The notes beneath the pieces were generated by a model that had not been told where the DNA came from, ran no database searches, and worked only from the letters and a program-made list of their open reading frames with translations. A DNA stretch of 64,000 bases from Deltaproteobacteria bacterium (GTDB lineage: Bacteria; UBA10199; GCA-002796325; JACPFF01). Both the position numbers and the translations under genes were made by a program. The DNA is taken from positions 1 to 64,000 of the forward strand of contig JACPFF010000005.1 in assembly GCA_016183065.1 (NCBI GenBank), read 5' to 3'. The number at the start of each line of letters is the position of its first letter. The stretch's first letter is position 1. This document shows, piece after piece, positions 1 through 8,992 of the stretch.

Positions 1-75
1 GCGATACTTCGTGCTCCACACCACGTGATACTTTAAATCATAGACCGTATGGGCGCCCCGACGATACAGCTGCAT
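1..75 (-). CDS. tnpA: IS200/IS605-family transposase TnpA, N-terminus only (runs off window edge)
   Basis: Reverse complement of 1-75 translates as MQLYRRGAHTVYDLKYHVVWSTKYR, matching the conserved N-terminus of IS200-type Y1 transposases; not in the supplied ORF list because it is truncated. Confidence 0.85.
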   Translation of the reverse strand, partial: MQLYRRGAHTVYDLKYHVVWSTKYR

Positions 76-98
76 GCCCCACTTCTTACCTAAAGGGA

Positions 99-112
99 TC
101 GCCTAAAGGCGA
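99..112. mobile_element. Candidate IS200/IS605 end hairpin
   Basis: TCGCC-TAAA-GGCGA perfect 5-bp stem/4-nt loop about 24 nt upstream of the tnpA start. Confidence 0.5.
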
Positions 113-304
113 GGGCTTTTCTCCCAAAGCTCCGAGAGTAACCTATTAATCAAATTGCCATACTGTTCAGGGGGATGGAAGTTCTTATCCCTGCGGGACT
201 GGATAAGAGCGATTTTATAACCATTCGAAATAGTTAGCAATTATAGCCTTCTTAGGCTTGTTATCCTAGCAGCTTGGATAACAAGCTCCATTTATTGCCG
301 ATAA

Positions 305-1483
305 TTATCCAAAATATTGCCGATATTTTACCGATAACTTATAGGCCCGTTTCCGATTCGATGGATTTGCCACCACCAGCAATGCTTCGGAGACCCAAGC
401 ATTGAGCAATAAACGGGCTGAGCGTTCCGAAAGGCACAATACCTTGGCCACCTGATTTGTGGTCACAATCTCCTGTTTGGCAAACAAGCCCAATACCACC
501 CTGGCTCGCGGATCCAATTTACGTAATCCTGCCGGCTCCACCAAGCCCTTCTTCTTCTGATACTTTTTTGTTTCTTTCTCGGCAGCCGCAAAGACCTCGG
601 CCAGGATTTTAGAAAAATAAGTAAGCCAAGCGGTCAAATCAGCATCGGCACGACCTTCGTAGTAATTGTGATGAGGATGAGTCGCCAATAGTCGGTAATA
701 GGTCTCCAAATCCCTGGCATGATGTTCCTCAAGCGAGAAGAATCCGTTCAATCCATAACCTCCCCGATGGAGAATAAAGGTTGCAAGCAATCTGGCTGTC
801 CGACCGTTCCCATCATAATAAGGATGGATGGTGACAAATTGATAGTGCACCAGAGCAGCAATCAATGGAACGGGCAGATTCTCTCGTTCAGCTTTACGAG
901 CCCAAGCCACCATGGCCTTCATTAATCCGGACACATCGTGGGCTTGCGGCGGCAAATAAACCATCGCGCCCGATGCGGAATCTCGAATAACATTCTGTCC
1001 ATCCCGATAATCGCTGGGTTTGCTATGGGGGCCCTTCATCACAATTGAATGGAGCCGGTTTATCATGATTTCAGTTAATTCCATCTCTTTGACAGCCCAC
1101 TCTTCAATCCGTAGCAGGGCTGTCCAATAATTACGGACTTCACTCACGTCCCTTTCACGACCATGAAAGCGAACGGGTTTGTTCTCGATCACCTTTTTGG
1201 CTTCGCCCAAGGTGAGGCGGTTGCCCTCGATTTGCGTGGAGTAATGCGATGATCTCACGCGCGCCTTGTGACGCAATTCCGCCGCCGCCACAGGAGATAA
1301 GGGAGTATGTTCCACCACCGCTTTGGCCGCTTCGATGTCCATCAATTGGCGAGCAATGAATGCCGTGAGCGTATAGCGAGGCTCCCAAGCGATGATGTTT
1401 ACTTTCTTTGGCAATTTCTCAGACATGAATTCCAATCTTTCTTTTTTAAAAGCTTCAACTGCGGCATTTCTGTCTCCGCCCAC
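305..1483 (-). CDS. Fic family protein (Fic/DOC adenylyltransferase-type) with C-terminal winged-HTH-like region; start may be 1426
   Basis: Fic core motif HPYYDGNGRTAR (HPFx[D/E]GNGRxxR); C-terminal VVTTNQVAKVLCLSERSARLLLNAW HTH-like. Confidence 0.92.
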   Translation of the reverse strand: MGGDRNAAVEAFKKERLEFMSEKLPKKVNIIAWEPRYTLTAFIARQLMDIEAAKAVVEHTPLSPVAAAELRHKARVRSSHYSTQIEGNRLTLGEAKKVIENKPVRFHGRERDVSEVRNYWTALLRIEEWAVKEMELTEIMINRLHSIVMKGPHSKPSDYRDGQNVIRDSASGAMVYLPPQAHDVSGLMKAMVAWARKAERENLPVPLIAALVHYQFVTIHPYYDGNGRTARLLATFILHRGGYGLNGFFSLEEHHARDLETYYRLLATHPHHNYYEGRADADLTAWLTYFSKILAEVFAAAEKETKKYQKKKGLVEPAGLRKLDPRARVVLGLFAKQEIVTTNQVAKVLCLSERSARLLLNAWVSEALLVVANPSNRKRAYKLSVKYRQYFG

Positions 1484-1758
1484 GAATCCTTTGACTCTGC
1501 CAATTCAATCAACGTCGGTGCCACGTTCCAGTGCCCGCCGTTGTCGGTGATGACTGTGACCGACTTCCGGTTGAAACGGGTGAGTGTCCCCGTTTGAGGT
1601 TCATGCCCAGACGGATGAAACGTCACCCGGTCGCCAATTTTGAATTTGAACATCTCCTTGTGCGAACGGATCTGGCGCATGAGGCGCAACCGTTCCACGA
1701 TCTTGTGGTTGAGTTCTATGAGTTCGGCTTCGGTCAGGTGGTCGATGTTGAGTTTCAT
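1399..1758 (-). CDS. Conserved hypothetical small protein between mrr and fic
   Basis: MKLNIDHLTEAELIELNHKIVERL...FKIGDRVTFHPSG...SVTVITDNGGHWNVAPTL; tightly packed between mrr and fic on the same strand. Confidence 0.6.
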   Translation of the reverse strand: MKLNIDHLTEAELIELNHKIVERLRLMRQIRSHKEMFKFKIGDRVTFHPSGHEPQTGTLTRFNRKSVTVITDNGGHWNVAPTLIELAESKDSWAETEMPQLKLLKKKDWNSCLRNCQRK

Positions 1759-1762
1759 AATT

Positions 1763-2665
1763 TCATTCCTCCACAAAGTAGTCTGTATCCAACCGGTTCA
1801 CATTATAAGTAGCTACTGAAACGACACCAACATTGTGATCAATCATCAGTTCAGCCATCTCTTCGCCATCAAGAAGGACGAGCTTTGTATCAATGTTAGC
1901 GGCATATTGTCTGGCTTCTGTTGAAAAGGATGAGGTGGTAATAAAAATTCCCTTCTTGGCCCGCTTACCCTGCAATGCTCCGGCAAACTTCTGAATTTCT
2001 GGTCGCCCAACCGGATTCTCCCATCTCTTGGCTTGAATATAGATGATATCCAGCCCAAGCCTGTCCTCCTTAATGATACCATCGATACCTTCGTCACCAC
2101 TTTTTCCAATAGCTTGTCCCGCATCTTTCTTGCTGCCGCCATAGCCCATCTTTAGAAGCAGATCGACGACGATCTTCTCAAACATACTGGGAGGCGTAGA
2201 TTTGAGTTGATAAAGCAAGTCGGTCACAAGACCTGATCGGAGGCTTGCGTAGGCACGCTCCAGTGATTCTTCCGGTGTAGCATCGAAGGTATTGTTAACC
2301 TCGTTGTCATCCTTCTTTTTCTTTAGGGATTGGAACTCGATAAATTCCGGAAACTGTAGCAAAAGCTTTCTGTCGATCCTTTCAGGATTGCGAGAGAGAA
2401 CATCTATGCCCCGTTCCGTAATCTTGAGATATCCCCGACGAGTCGATTCCAGGAGTCCGGCTTTTTTCATGTATGTTCGTGACCATGCAACTCGATTTTC
2501 AAAAATAGACTGCTGGCCGCTTGGCAATAGCTGCCGTCTTTCCGGATCTGTGAGACTAAACTTTTTCGTCAATGCTTCAATGCTCTCCCCAAGAGAATGC
2601 TCCTGCTTATCACTGATATGCAGGAGCAAGGGAAGCATGATTGTTTGATAATCGGGAATTGGCAT
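1763..2665 (-). CDS. mrr: Mrr-type restriction endonuclease
   Basis: N-terminal Mrr_N-like winged helix (AWSRTYMKKAGLLESTRRGYLKITERG) and Mrr_cat core (GGSKKDAGQAIGKSGDEGIDGIIKEDRLGLDIIYIQAKRW...GRPEIQKFAGALQG). Confidence 0.92.
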   Translation of the reverse strand: MPIPDYQTIMLPLLLHISDKQEHSLGESIEALTKKFSLTDPERRQLLPSGQQSIFENRVAWSRTYMKKAGLLESTRRGYLKITERGIDVLSRNPERIDRKLLLQFPEFIEFQSLKKKKDDNEVNNTFDATPEESLERAYASLRSGLVTDLLYQLKSTPPSMFEKIVVDLLLKMGYGGSKKDAGQAIGKSGDEGIDGIIKEDRLGLDIIYIQAKRWENPVGRPEIQKFAGALQGKRAKKGIFITTSSFSTEARQYAANIDTKLVLLDGEEMAELMIDHNVGVVSVATYNVNRLDTDYFVEE

Positions 2666-2731
2666 ATGGGACTCCTATGTCAGACATCAAAATTTTGAGA
2701 GCCGCGATCGTACAATTTTACGGGAGAAAAT

Positions 2732-3841
2732 TCAATTCAAAGATTCCCGAATGTGACGCATCATCTGGACCTTTGGGCTATCCAAAATCGGACAACTTTC
2801 GAGATTCTTTTTGAGCCGGTGCCACGTTCGATTCGAGGTCTTCCCGGTGAGAGAGCGAAGGCCCCGGATTCCGACGGATTGGATTAGGGACAGCCCGCCT
2901 AAAACCTGAAGGGCCTTTGCCGGTTTTATCCCACTGCTGGTTAGGAGCCGGAAAAGCTCCTCCGGCTTATGTTGTGACAGTGATACGATGTTCAGTTCCC
3001 GCCCGATCAGTCCCCAAAAGTGAAGAAGGATTGTTTGGGCGATATCCCGGCACAAGGCATCGTGTAGTGTTTGTGGTGGCGACAACCCAAGTTTCTCGCA
3101 CAGGCTTCTGATCTTGCGCCGTGTATTGAGGCGCACTTCCATCCGCAGGACTTCCAGCCCTTTCGGCAAGCCACCACCCTTGAGCATTCCCAATTGGACC
3201 CAGTTGTCGTTTTCAATGGCACGCCGCTCACTGATGCGAGCCTGTTCCAGATCCTTGATCTTGTCGTAAAACACCACCTCGTAACTGTTGGCATGGAATC
3301 GCACCGCATGACTTTCGTTGCGGTAATCAGTTTTATTGAGATCAAGCCGCTTGGTCAGATACAGCTTCCCCAGCTCCGAAATCACCATCGAAGAGGTGAT
3401 GTGCTTGGGCAGGATGATGTTTTTGAAATAGTGGATGGCGGAGGGAACAGAATTTTCCGGAGAATGGGCAAAAAACAGACCCATAGTTTCAGCTAACTGA
3501 TTGCCGAATAAGGAGCTGTCGCCAGTCCTGATTTGCAGCTGGTCTTCAGGGGTAATCTCGGTGAAATTATTCCCGTATAAAAGCTTCAGGATGGAACATT
3601 CAATACGCAGTGATGTTGATGGCCTCCCACTCATCATCCGCCTGGTCAGGGTGAGTCTGGGCCGGTAACGACCATAGTACTTGTCCTCGGTGGTGGAGTT
3701 TTGAATGCAACGGATGACGCCACCTCTTCCGAGCTTGTAAAACGGCGGTTCAAAGAGACCACGAGCGGAGGGAGTGCATTTATCGTAATCCCGCACCTGA
3801 AATTGGTCTTCAGGTAATGTCAGAACAATCGTGTCGATCAT
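2732..3841 (-). CDS. Probable phage/plasmid replication initiation protein (gene II/X-like)
   Basis: 369 aa; YEVVFYDKIKDLEQA and RMEVRLNTRRKI features typical of filamentous-phage/plasmid Rep families; next to SpoVG-like gene. Confidence 0.5.
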   Translation of the reverse strand: MIDTIVLTLPEDQFQVRDYDKCTPSARGLFEPPFYKLGRGGVIRCIQNSTTEDKYYGRYRPRLTLTRRMMSGRPSTSLRIECSILKLLYGNNFTEITPEDQLQIRTGDSSLFGNQLAETMGLFFAHSPENSVPSAIHYFKNIILPKHITSSMVISELGKLYLTKRLDLNKTDYRNESHAVRFHANSYEVVFYDKIKDLEQARISERRAIENDNWVQLGMLKGGGLPKGLEVLRMEVRLNTRRKIRSLCEKLGLSPPQTLHDALCRDIAQTILLHFWGLIGRELNIVSLSQHKPEELFRLLTSSGIKPAKALQVLGGLSLIQSVGIRGLRSLTGKTSNRTWHRLKKNLESCPILDSPKVQMMRHIRESLN

Positions 3842-3868
3842 AGGCTTTGCTCATTACGTTCTTCAGTT

Positions 3869-4108
3869 TCATGAAAATGGCCTGCTCAATGGTTTGGTCG
3901 GATGGCCCGATTGATCGGATGAGAAGATCGGGCGATTATTCAGCGGGCTTTTCTTGGTGGGATAGGTCGGGCGGTAGCCGGTGCCGTCGAGCCTTTGGTG
4001 AACCCCGATGGAACCCAAATAAAATGCGTCATCAATGACGCCGCTGGAAAAACCGATCAGCCCATCAGCGGGCTTGATGAATTGAATGTTCACTTCGGAG
4101 ATTTTCAT
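3869..4108 (-). pseudogene. SpoVG-like protein, frameshifted near the C-terminus
   Basis: MKISEVNIQFIKPADGLIGFSSGVIDDAFYLGSIGVHQRLDGTGYRPTYPTKK is SpoVG-like; the expected C-terminus (TIEQAIFMKLKNVMSKAYD) is in another frame. Confidence 0.65.
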
Positions 4109-4256
4109 GACGTCGATCCTTTCGTTCTTTATCGATTTGGAGAAGCAGTTCGAAAAAACCGAGCAGGCTGAGGGCGCTCTCATTCAGCTCTTGGTCGGAA
4201 TCATTCTGGGCATGATTCCTGATGGACTCCCGAATTTCGGCAAAACTGTCCCCCAT
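4065..4256 (-). CDS. Small hypothetical protein upstream of SpoVG-like gene
   Basis: ORF with ESALSLLGFFELLLQIDKE; overlaps the SpoVG start. Confidence 0.35.
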   Translation of the reverse strand: MGDSFAEIRESIRNHAQNDSDQELNESALSLLGFFELLLQIDKERKDRRHENLRSEHSIHQAR

Positions 4257-4757
4257 GCCCCAGATTACGGGATGGCCGAAAACTGCGGGGTGTTTCCGAT
4301 CCGGAAAGGTTTTTCAGGATGGTGAGATCTGGGGGGGTAGCTCCCAGTTGGATGGGCATCGCGCCACGTGGGCCAAATTAGGCGGCCTGTGGGGCCAACA
4401 GCTCGCGAATGGCGGGGACAAAGGGCGTGAAGGCCATAATCTCCTTGAAATGTTCAGTTCGAAATGTGTTTATGAATAGGCGCAAAAATTTGGCTTGAGA
4501 CAAATTTCCCCCGAAGAACGAAAAACGTGAACGAATTACGGTATTTGTTTTTCGGGTCATCGTGATATCGAATGGGTAAATTGAGGGGTTGAAATGCCTG
4601 TAAACCTTACTGAAAGCGGACAATGAAAGGATTGAAGGGTTTAAAAACCTGTAGGAACGAAGGATGCAAATCGGTTTCCCGGATTTTATCCTAAGTCAGG
4701 TGTTCAGGGGATTTTTGGAGATCCGATGCCAATGCTGATTTCTAGGACGGTCACAAC

Positions 4758-5222
4758 ATGAGCACGCTCAAAAAAATTCTCTCAGGTGGTCAGACGGGCG
4801 TTGATCGCGCGGTTTTGGATGTCGCTTTGGCACGGCACATCCCTTGTGGCGGATGGTGCCCAAGAGGAAGACGGGCCGAGGATGGCACGATTGCACTCAC
4901 CTATCCGCTTCAAGAGACTCCGCTGGATGATTATGTGCAGCGTACGGAATGGAATGTGCGCGACGCAGATGGATTATTAATTGTACATTATGGAAAACCT
5001 ACGGGCGGTACAGCGCTGGCCGTGGCGTTCGCTCAACAATATTGCAGGCCGTATTTCTTGATCGACTTAACGAAGAGACCAGACAAACGCGCCTTTCATC
5101 GCTGGTTGGAGGAAAATGCCATTGAAACGTTAAGTGTGGGCGGCCCCAGGGAGAGTCATGCACCTGGGTTTATTTATGCGAAGGCGAAGATGGTTTTCAA
5201 AAAATTATTGGATTGCCCGTAG
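4758..5222 (+). CDS. Putative molybdenum carrier-like (SLOG/LOG-like) protein
   Basis: KILSGGQTGVDRAVLDVALARHIPCGGWCPRGRRAEDG...GGTALAVAFAQ. Confidence 0.85.
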   Translation: MSTLKKILSGGQTGVDRAVLDVALARHIPCGGWCPRGRRAEDGTIALTYPLQETPLDDYVQRTEWNVRDADGLLIVHYGKPTGGTALAVAFAQQYCRPYFLIDLTKRPDKRAFHRWLEENAIETLSVGGPRESHAPGFIYAKAKMVFKKLLDCP

Positions 5223-5276
5223 CGCTCGGCCTCAGTACTCTTTTCGGAAGACCCAGTAGCATAACGGGGGCATTCC

Positions 5277-5651
5277 ATGTGGACGCTGTGCATATTGGCC
5301 ATCGCAGGCGCCGCAGGTACACTCGCCCGCTACACCCTCGGCGGATGGGCACACCAGTGGCTGGGGTCACAGTTTCCCTATGGCACACTGGTCGTCAATC
5401 TCGCTGGGTGCCTGACTATCGGCTTTCTTGGCACCCTGTCGGATGAACGATCCCTCTTCTCTTCTGAGGTACGCATTGCCCTTTTTATCGGCTTTCTTGG
5501 CGCATTGACCACCTACTCCAGCGTTGCCTATGAAACCTGGGCCATGTTGAAGGATGGCGAAGTCCTTGTTGCGTTGCTCAACGTTTTCGGTGGTTTTGCG
5601 GCCTGTTTTGCCGGCCTCTTCCTCGGGGTGTTACTCGCGAGGCTCACGTAG
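5277..5651 (+). CDS. crcB: Fluoride efflux transporter CrcB/Fluc
   Basis: GAAGTLARYTLGGW...FPYGTLVVNLAGCLTIGFLGTL...GFLGALTTYSSVAYETW. Confidence 0.93.
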   Translation: MWTLCILAIAGAAGTLARYTLGGWAHQWLGSQFPYGTLVVNLAGCLTIGFLGTLSDERSLFSSEVRIALFIGFLGALTTYSSVAYETWAMLKDGEVLVALLNVFGGFAACFAGLFLGVLLARLT

Positions 5652-5661
5652 AAGGAGAGAG

Positions 5662-6033
5662 ATGATGAAAATCCCGGTCACTGGAAAACTTTTGCGCATT
5701 TTCATCGGGGAATCCGATCGATACGATGGCAAACCACTGTATGAAGCCATTCTGCTGCGCGCACGGGGAGAGGGATTGGCCGGCTGCACGGTGATCCGCG
5801 GCCTCGCAGGATTTGGCGCCTCCAGCCGCGTGCATACCACGAAGATTCTCCGCCTCTCCGAAGATCTCCCCATGGTCATTGAAATCGTCGATGCTGAAGC
5901 AAAGATCGATCAATTTGTGAAAGAGATTGACGGGATGATTCAGGAAGGCCTCGTCACCGTCGAACAGGTCCAGGTTATAGTCTATCGACATCACGAGGCA
6001 AATGTATCCGCGGATATCACGGATCGGTTCTGA
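5662..6033 (+). CDS. DUF190 family protein
   Basis: LLRIFIGESDRYDGKPLYEAILLRARGEGLAGCTVIRGLAGFGASSRVHTTKILRLSEDLPMVIEIVD; GAAGGAGAGAG RBS; adjacent to crcB, a common pairing. Confidence 0.9.
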   Translation: MMKIPVTGKLLRIFIGESDRYDGKPLYEAILLRARGEGLAGCTVIRGLAGFGASSRVHTTKILRLSEDLPMVIEIVDAEAKIDQFVKEIDGMIQEGLVTVEQVQVIVYRHHEANVSADITDRF

Positions 6034-6187
6034 CAGGCTTGATGCCACCACGGATCCTCTGCCCTCAGACCTGACTCTCTCCTGGGCCTGACTGGACCTG
6101 ACCGCAACTTCTTTCTGCGACTGCCGATACCGTACTGGAGTGGGTGGAGGTCTGTTCCATCAGGCGATAGGGCAAGGAGATCAGAAC

Positions 6188-7132
6188 ATGGCCGGCGCAC
6201 AACTGTCGCTTGTGGCTCAAACCGCTCGACAATATATCCGAGCTTTTCAGCAGACACCAATACCCCGGGCACCGACGCGCCGATTCTTTCGAACCGATCC
6301 CGATGCGGGTCGCCTGCTGGAAAACTGCGTGGCACATCCCCGGCTCACTGGCGCACTGTACCGCCACATGCAGGATTCCCAATTGCAAGGCGAAATCCTC
6401 CGTGCTGGTGTGGAGGCGAGCAATAACTATGAGGGAGGCCTCTCTCTCGGATTTCTTGATCCCGATATTCTCTGCACCGTCGGATCCGAGGAATTTCGCA
6501 AGGGATTTACGATGGGACAAGTCCTCTATTTGAAATTGCGCCCAGTCTCGGAAAAGCGATGGAAGCGATTCGGCACTCTGATGACCGGGGTTTCTTTACT
6601 CTATCTTCATGCGACACACCTGCCAGTCTATGACGCCCGATATCGGGACCTGATCGAATTCCTGACGGGTTCATCCGCGAAAATTGCGAGCGCGCTCTCG
6701 CTGGGATCCCTGATGGCCTATGGGACCACGACCATGCTCGTGACACGACTCCTTGGCAATGATGCAGAACCCTCTCACCGTTTGATCATCAGGGGTCCAT
6801 TCCGGTATCATCGGAATCCGTTTTACGCATCAGTGGGGATGGGGACAACACTCGGTGCGGCCTATCTGGCCCTCATGAATCTCCTGACGGTTTCGCCAAA
6901 CTACCCCGTCTGTGGCGCGCTCGGTCTTGGCATGGCCGTGTTGTTCCGCGGGTATCATCTCGGCACCTTGCGGGATGAACGGGCCCTGGAAAAACAGTTT
7001 GGATCGGAATACCGCACGTATCAGGCCGCGACACCGCGCTACCTTCCCTCGCTGCGTGCACTCTGTTCCGATGCGTGGGGGTGGCTTGCCGGACATTGGC
7101 GGACGGCGGGGTCACGCAAAGAGCATGACTGA
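6188..7132 (+). CDS. Membrane protein with C-terminal isoprenylcysteine methyltransferase/PEMT-like domain
   Basis: RGPFRYHRNPFYASVGMGTTLGAAY...RDERALEKQFGSEYRTYQAATPRYLP; start at 6188 preceded by AAGGAG. Confidence 0.75.
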   Translation: MAGAQLSLVAQTARQYIRAFQQTPIPRAPTRRFFRTDPDAGRLLENCVAHPRLTGALYRHMQDSQLQGEILRAGVEASNNYEGGLSLGFLDPDILCTVGSEEFRKGFTMGQVLYLKLRPVSEKRWKRFGTLMTGVSLLYLHATHLPVYDARYRDLIEFLTGSSAKIASALSLGSLMAYGTTTMLVTRLLGNDAEPSHRLIIRGPFRYHRNPFYASVGMGTTLGAAYLALMNLLTVSPNYPVCGALGLGMAVLFRGYHLGTLRDERALEKQFGSEYRTYQAATPRYLPSLRALCSDAWGWLAGHWRTAGSRKEHD

Positions 7133-7144
7133 CACGAGTGCCTC

Positions 7145-7735
7145 TCACTCAATCCACAACCGCAGTCCCAACGCCTTGAGAATTTTCAGCACATTCGAGA
7201 GGCGGATATCCTGGCCTCCCTTGAATTTGCTCAATGCCACTTGTGTAAGGCCGGTTTTTTCGGCGAGGGTGCGGATGGTCATCCGTTGTTGTGCCACATG
7301 CGCAAAGACCACTGCCGCGGCCTCTTGCGGGCGCTCGACGATGACGGTCTTGGAGGTCCAGGCCTTTCCGAAAAGTTGTTCCACACATGGTCGGTATTTG
7401 GCATCGAGCCGTGCCAAATGGAGCATGTGCTCCTTGCTCAGACGCGACAGCATGAGAAAGCTGACAATGGGCGTCTGCAAGAGCTGGTTGATATTGTCGA
7501 TCATCAATCCCGAACGTTTTGCATCCCATCGTCCACGTGTCAGCTGTTGAAAATACGCGAAGTGCTCATCGCCTCGCGGATCACGATCGAACACCAGTTG
7601 CAACATATGCGAGCCTGACGCATGACCCGAAATGTTTAGCTGATCCCAGATGACGCGCTTGATCGCCGTCTGGAGGCACAACTGGGCAGCATTCACGAAC
7701 AAATCGATCTGCACTTTGTCTACCGGCATTGTCAT
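7145..7735 (-). CDS. XRE-like HTH protein, probable antitoxin/regulator of the upstream kinase
   Basis: C-terminal MTIRTLAEKTGLTQVALSKFKGGQDIRLSNVLKILKALGLRLWIE; ATGA overlap with 7732..8460. Confidence 0.75.
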   Translation of the reverse strand: MTMPVDKVQIDLFVNAAQLCLQTAIKRVIWDQLNISGHASGSHMLQLVFDRDPRGDEHFAYFQQLTRGRWDAKRSGLMIDNINQLLQTPIVSFLMLSRLSKEHMLHLARLDAKYRPCVEQLFGKAWTSKTVIVERPQEAAAVVFAHVAQQRMTIRTLAEKTGLTQVALSKFKGGQDIRLSNVLKILKALGLRLWIE

Positions 7736-8460
7736 TGTGATTTCCGATACAACGCAAAAACATCCTGCAATGTTGCCACGGTCCGCATCTGCTGGAGACG
7801 GCGCTGTAATGCTTCTTGTTCGCCCCCGTCCCGCAGGGGGACGAGCTCCGGCAATCGCTGCTGCAGTTGCGCAATACGCTGTACCATATCACTTTTTGGT
7901 TTCTTGTGCAGCGCAGTACGGCACGCAATCTCAAAGAGCTGGAGGTAGTGGGGCAGGCTGCCATCATATCGAAGAAAACCGTGTGCGGAATCGATCAAAA
8001 TGATCCGGCGTTGCACAAAGTCATACAAATAATTTGCATCATGACGATCGATTTGTCCGGTCAACCAATCAAAACAGGCGCACTCAAAGACATTGTCGAG
8101 ATCCAACGCGAGCGGACCCTGGTCAGTGATGAAATGATGGGCATCCGGCAGATCCAACCACAGCTGCACGGTGGTCATGCGACCAAGGAGAACCAGCGGC
8201 GGGTTTTCAAGACCGAGCGCCTTCGCGACTCGATAGGCCCACCATTCACGCTCTGCAAGTGAACCACTCTTTACGGGAATCTGGCACTCACGGTGATTGC
8301 GTTCAGAGACCCGTTTCCAAAACAGCTTGCCGATTTTTGTCTGGTACAATCGCTGAATCGCGGTCTGACCTCGGGAAGGATAGTGCTCAAGGGCCAGTGG
8401 CACCATCTTCCCATGGGCCAGCGCCGATTGAATGCGCTTGAGAGTGAAGTCGCTCAACAT
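7732..8460 (-). CDS. HipA/PI3-4-kinase-like atypical kinase
   Basis: Catalytic-like GQIDRHDANYLYDF (HxxN) and metal-binding-like RIILIDSAHGFL; AEREWWAYRVAKALGL N-lobe-like helix. Confidence 0.6.
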   Translation of the reverse strand: MLSDFTLKRIQSALAHGKMVPLALEHYPSRGQTAIQRLYQTKIGKLFWKRVSERNHRECQIPVKSGSLAEREWWAYRVAKALGLENPPLVLLGRMTTVQLWLDLPDAHHFITDQGPLALDLDNVFECACFDWLTGQIDRHDANYLYDFVQRRIILIDSAHGFLRYDGSLPHYLQLFEIACRTALHKKPKSDMVQRIAQLQQRLPELVPLRDGGEQEALQRRLQQMRTVATLQDVFALYRKSQ

Positions 8461-8466
8461 GGAATA

Positions 8467-8476
8467 AAGTATACTT
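8467..8476. promoter_or_regulatory. Palindrome AAGTATACTT upstream of kinase-XRE operon
   Basis: Perfect 10-bp palindrome 6 nt upstream of the ATG at 8460. Confidence 0.3.
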
Positions 8477-8527
8477 AATAAATTATAGTTTATCAATAAT
8501 AGTTTTCTTTCTTGTTTTCTTTCTCCC

Positions 8528-8864
8528 TTAATGGTGAGAAGCGGCCAACGGTCCATCCGGGCGGACATGAGGTGCCAGCACGGCGTACGGGATCACCATT
8601 TCTTGGGGCCCGACCGCATAGGGGGCCACCTGGTAGAGATCAAAGGTGCTCCGCAATCCCTCTGGCGTGACACTCCATCGCACAAAATTTTCTCGGGTCG
8701 GTGCCACCCCTTCGTCGAACAACCTGCCGTTCGACCACCGATACCTTGTCGGGCACTGCCGGCACCGTGGATGTCGCCGGTGACACGGCCGCGCCGGGCG
8801 GCGCGCTATGGCACACACTGGCGCAGAGCATGCCGACGGAACCGCACATCATGAATAATCGCAC
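8528..8864 (-). pseudogene. DUF3298-like exported protein, frameshifted remnant
   Basis: Signal peptide MRLFMMCGSVGMLCASVCHS in one frame; LRSTFDLYQVAPYAVGPQEMVIPYAVL (DUF3298-type C-terminus) in another overlapping frame. Confidence 0.55.
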
Positions 8865-8992
8865 ACGTATAATACCGCCTCTCTCAGCGCTTTCACCCGT
8901 ATTTTTCGCCAGGCGCCATCATTATCTGTTGCGCGACTTTCAGCTGGTCAGCGACCAGATTTTCCTTTATGGAGCGGCGGAAGGAGCGTGGG

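Noticed and set aside
5222-5277. Fluoride riboswitch ahead of crcB
   Set aside because: No recognisable crcB-motif aptamer consensus in the short upstream stretch
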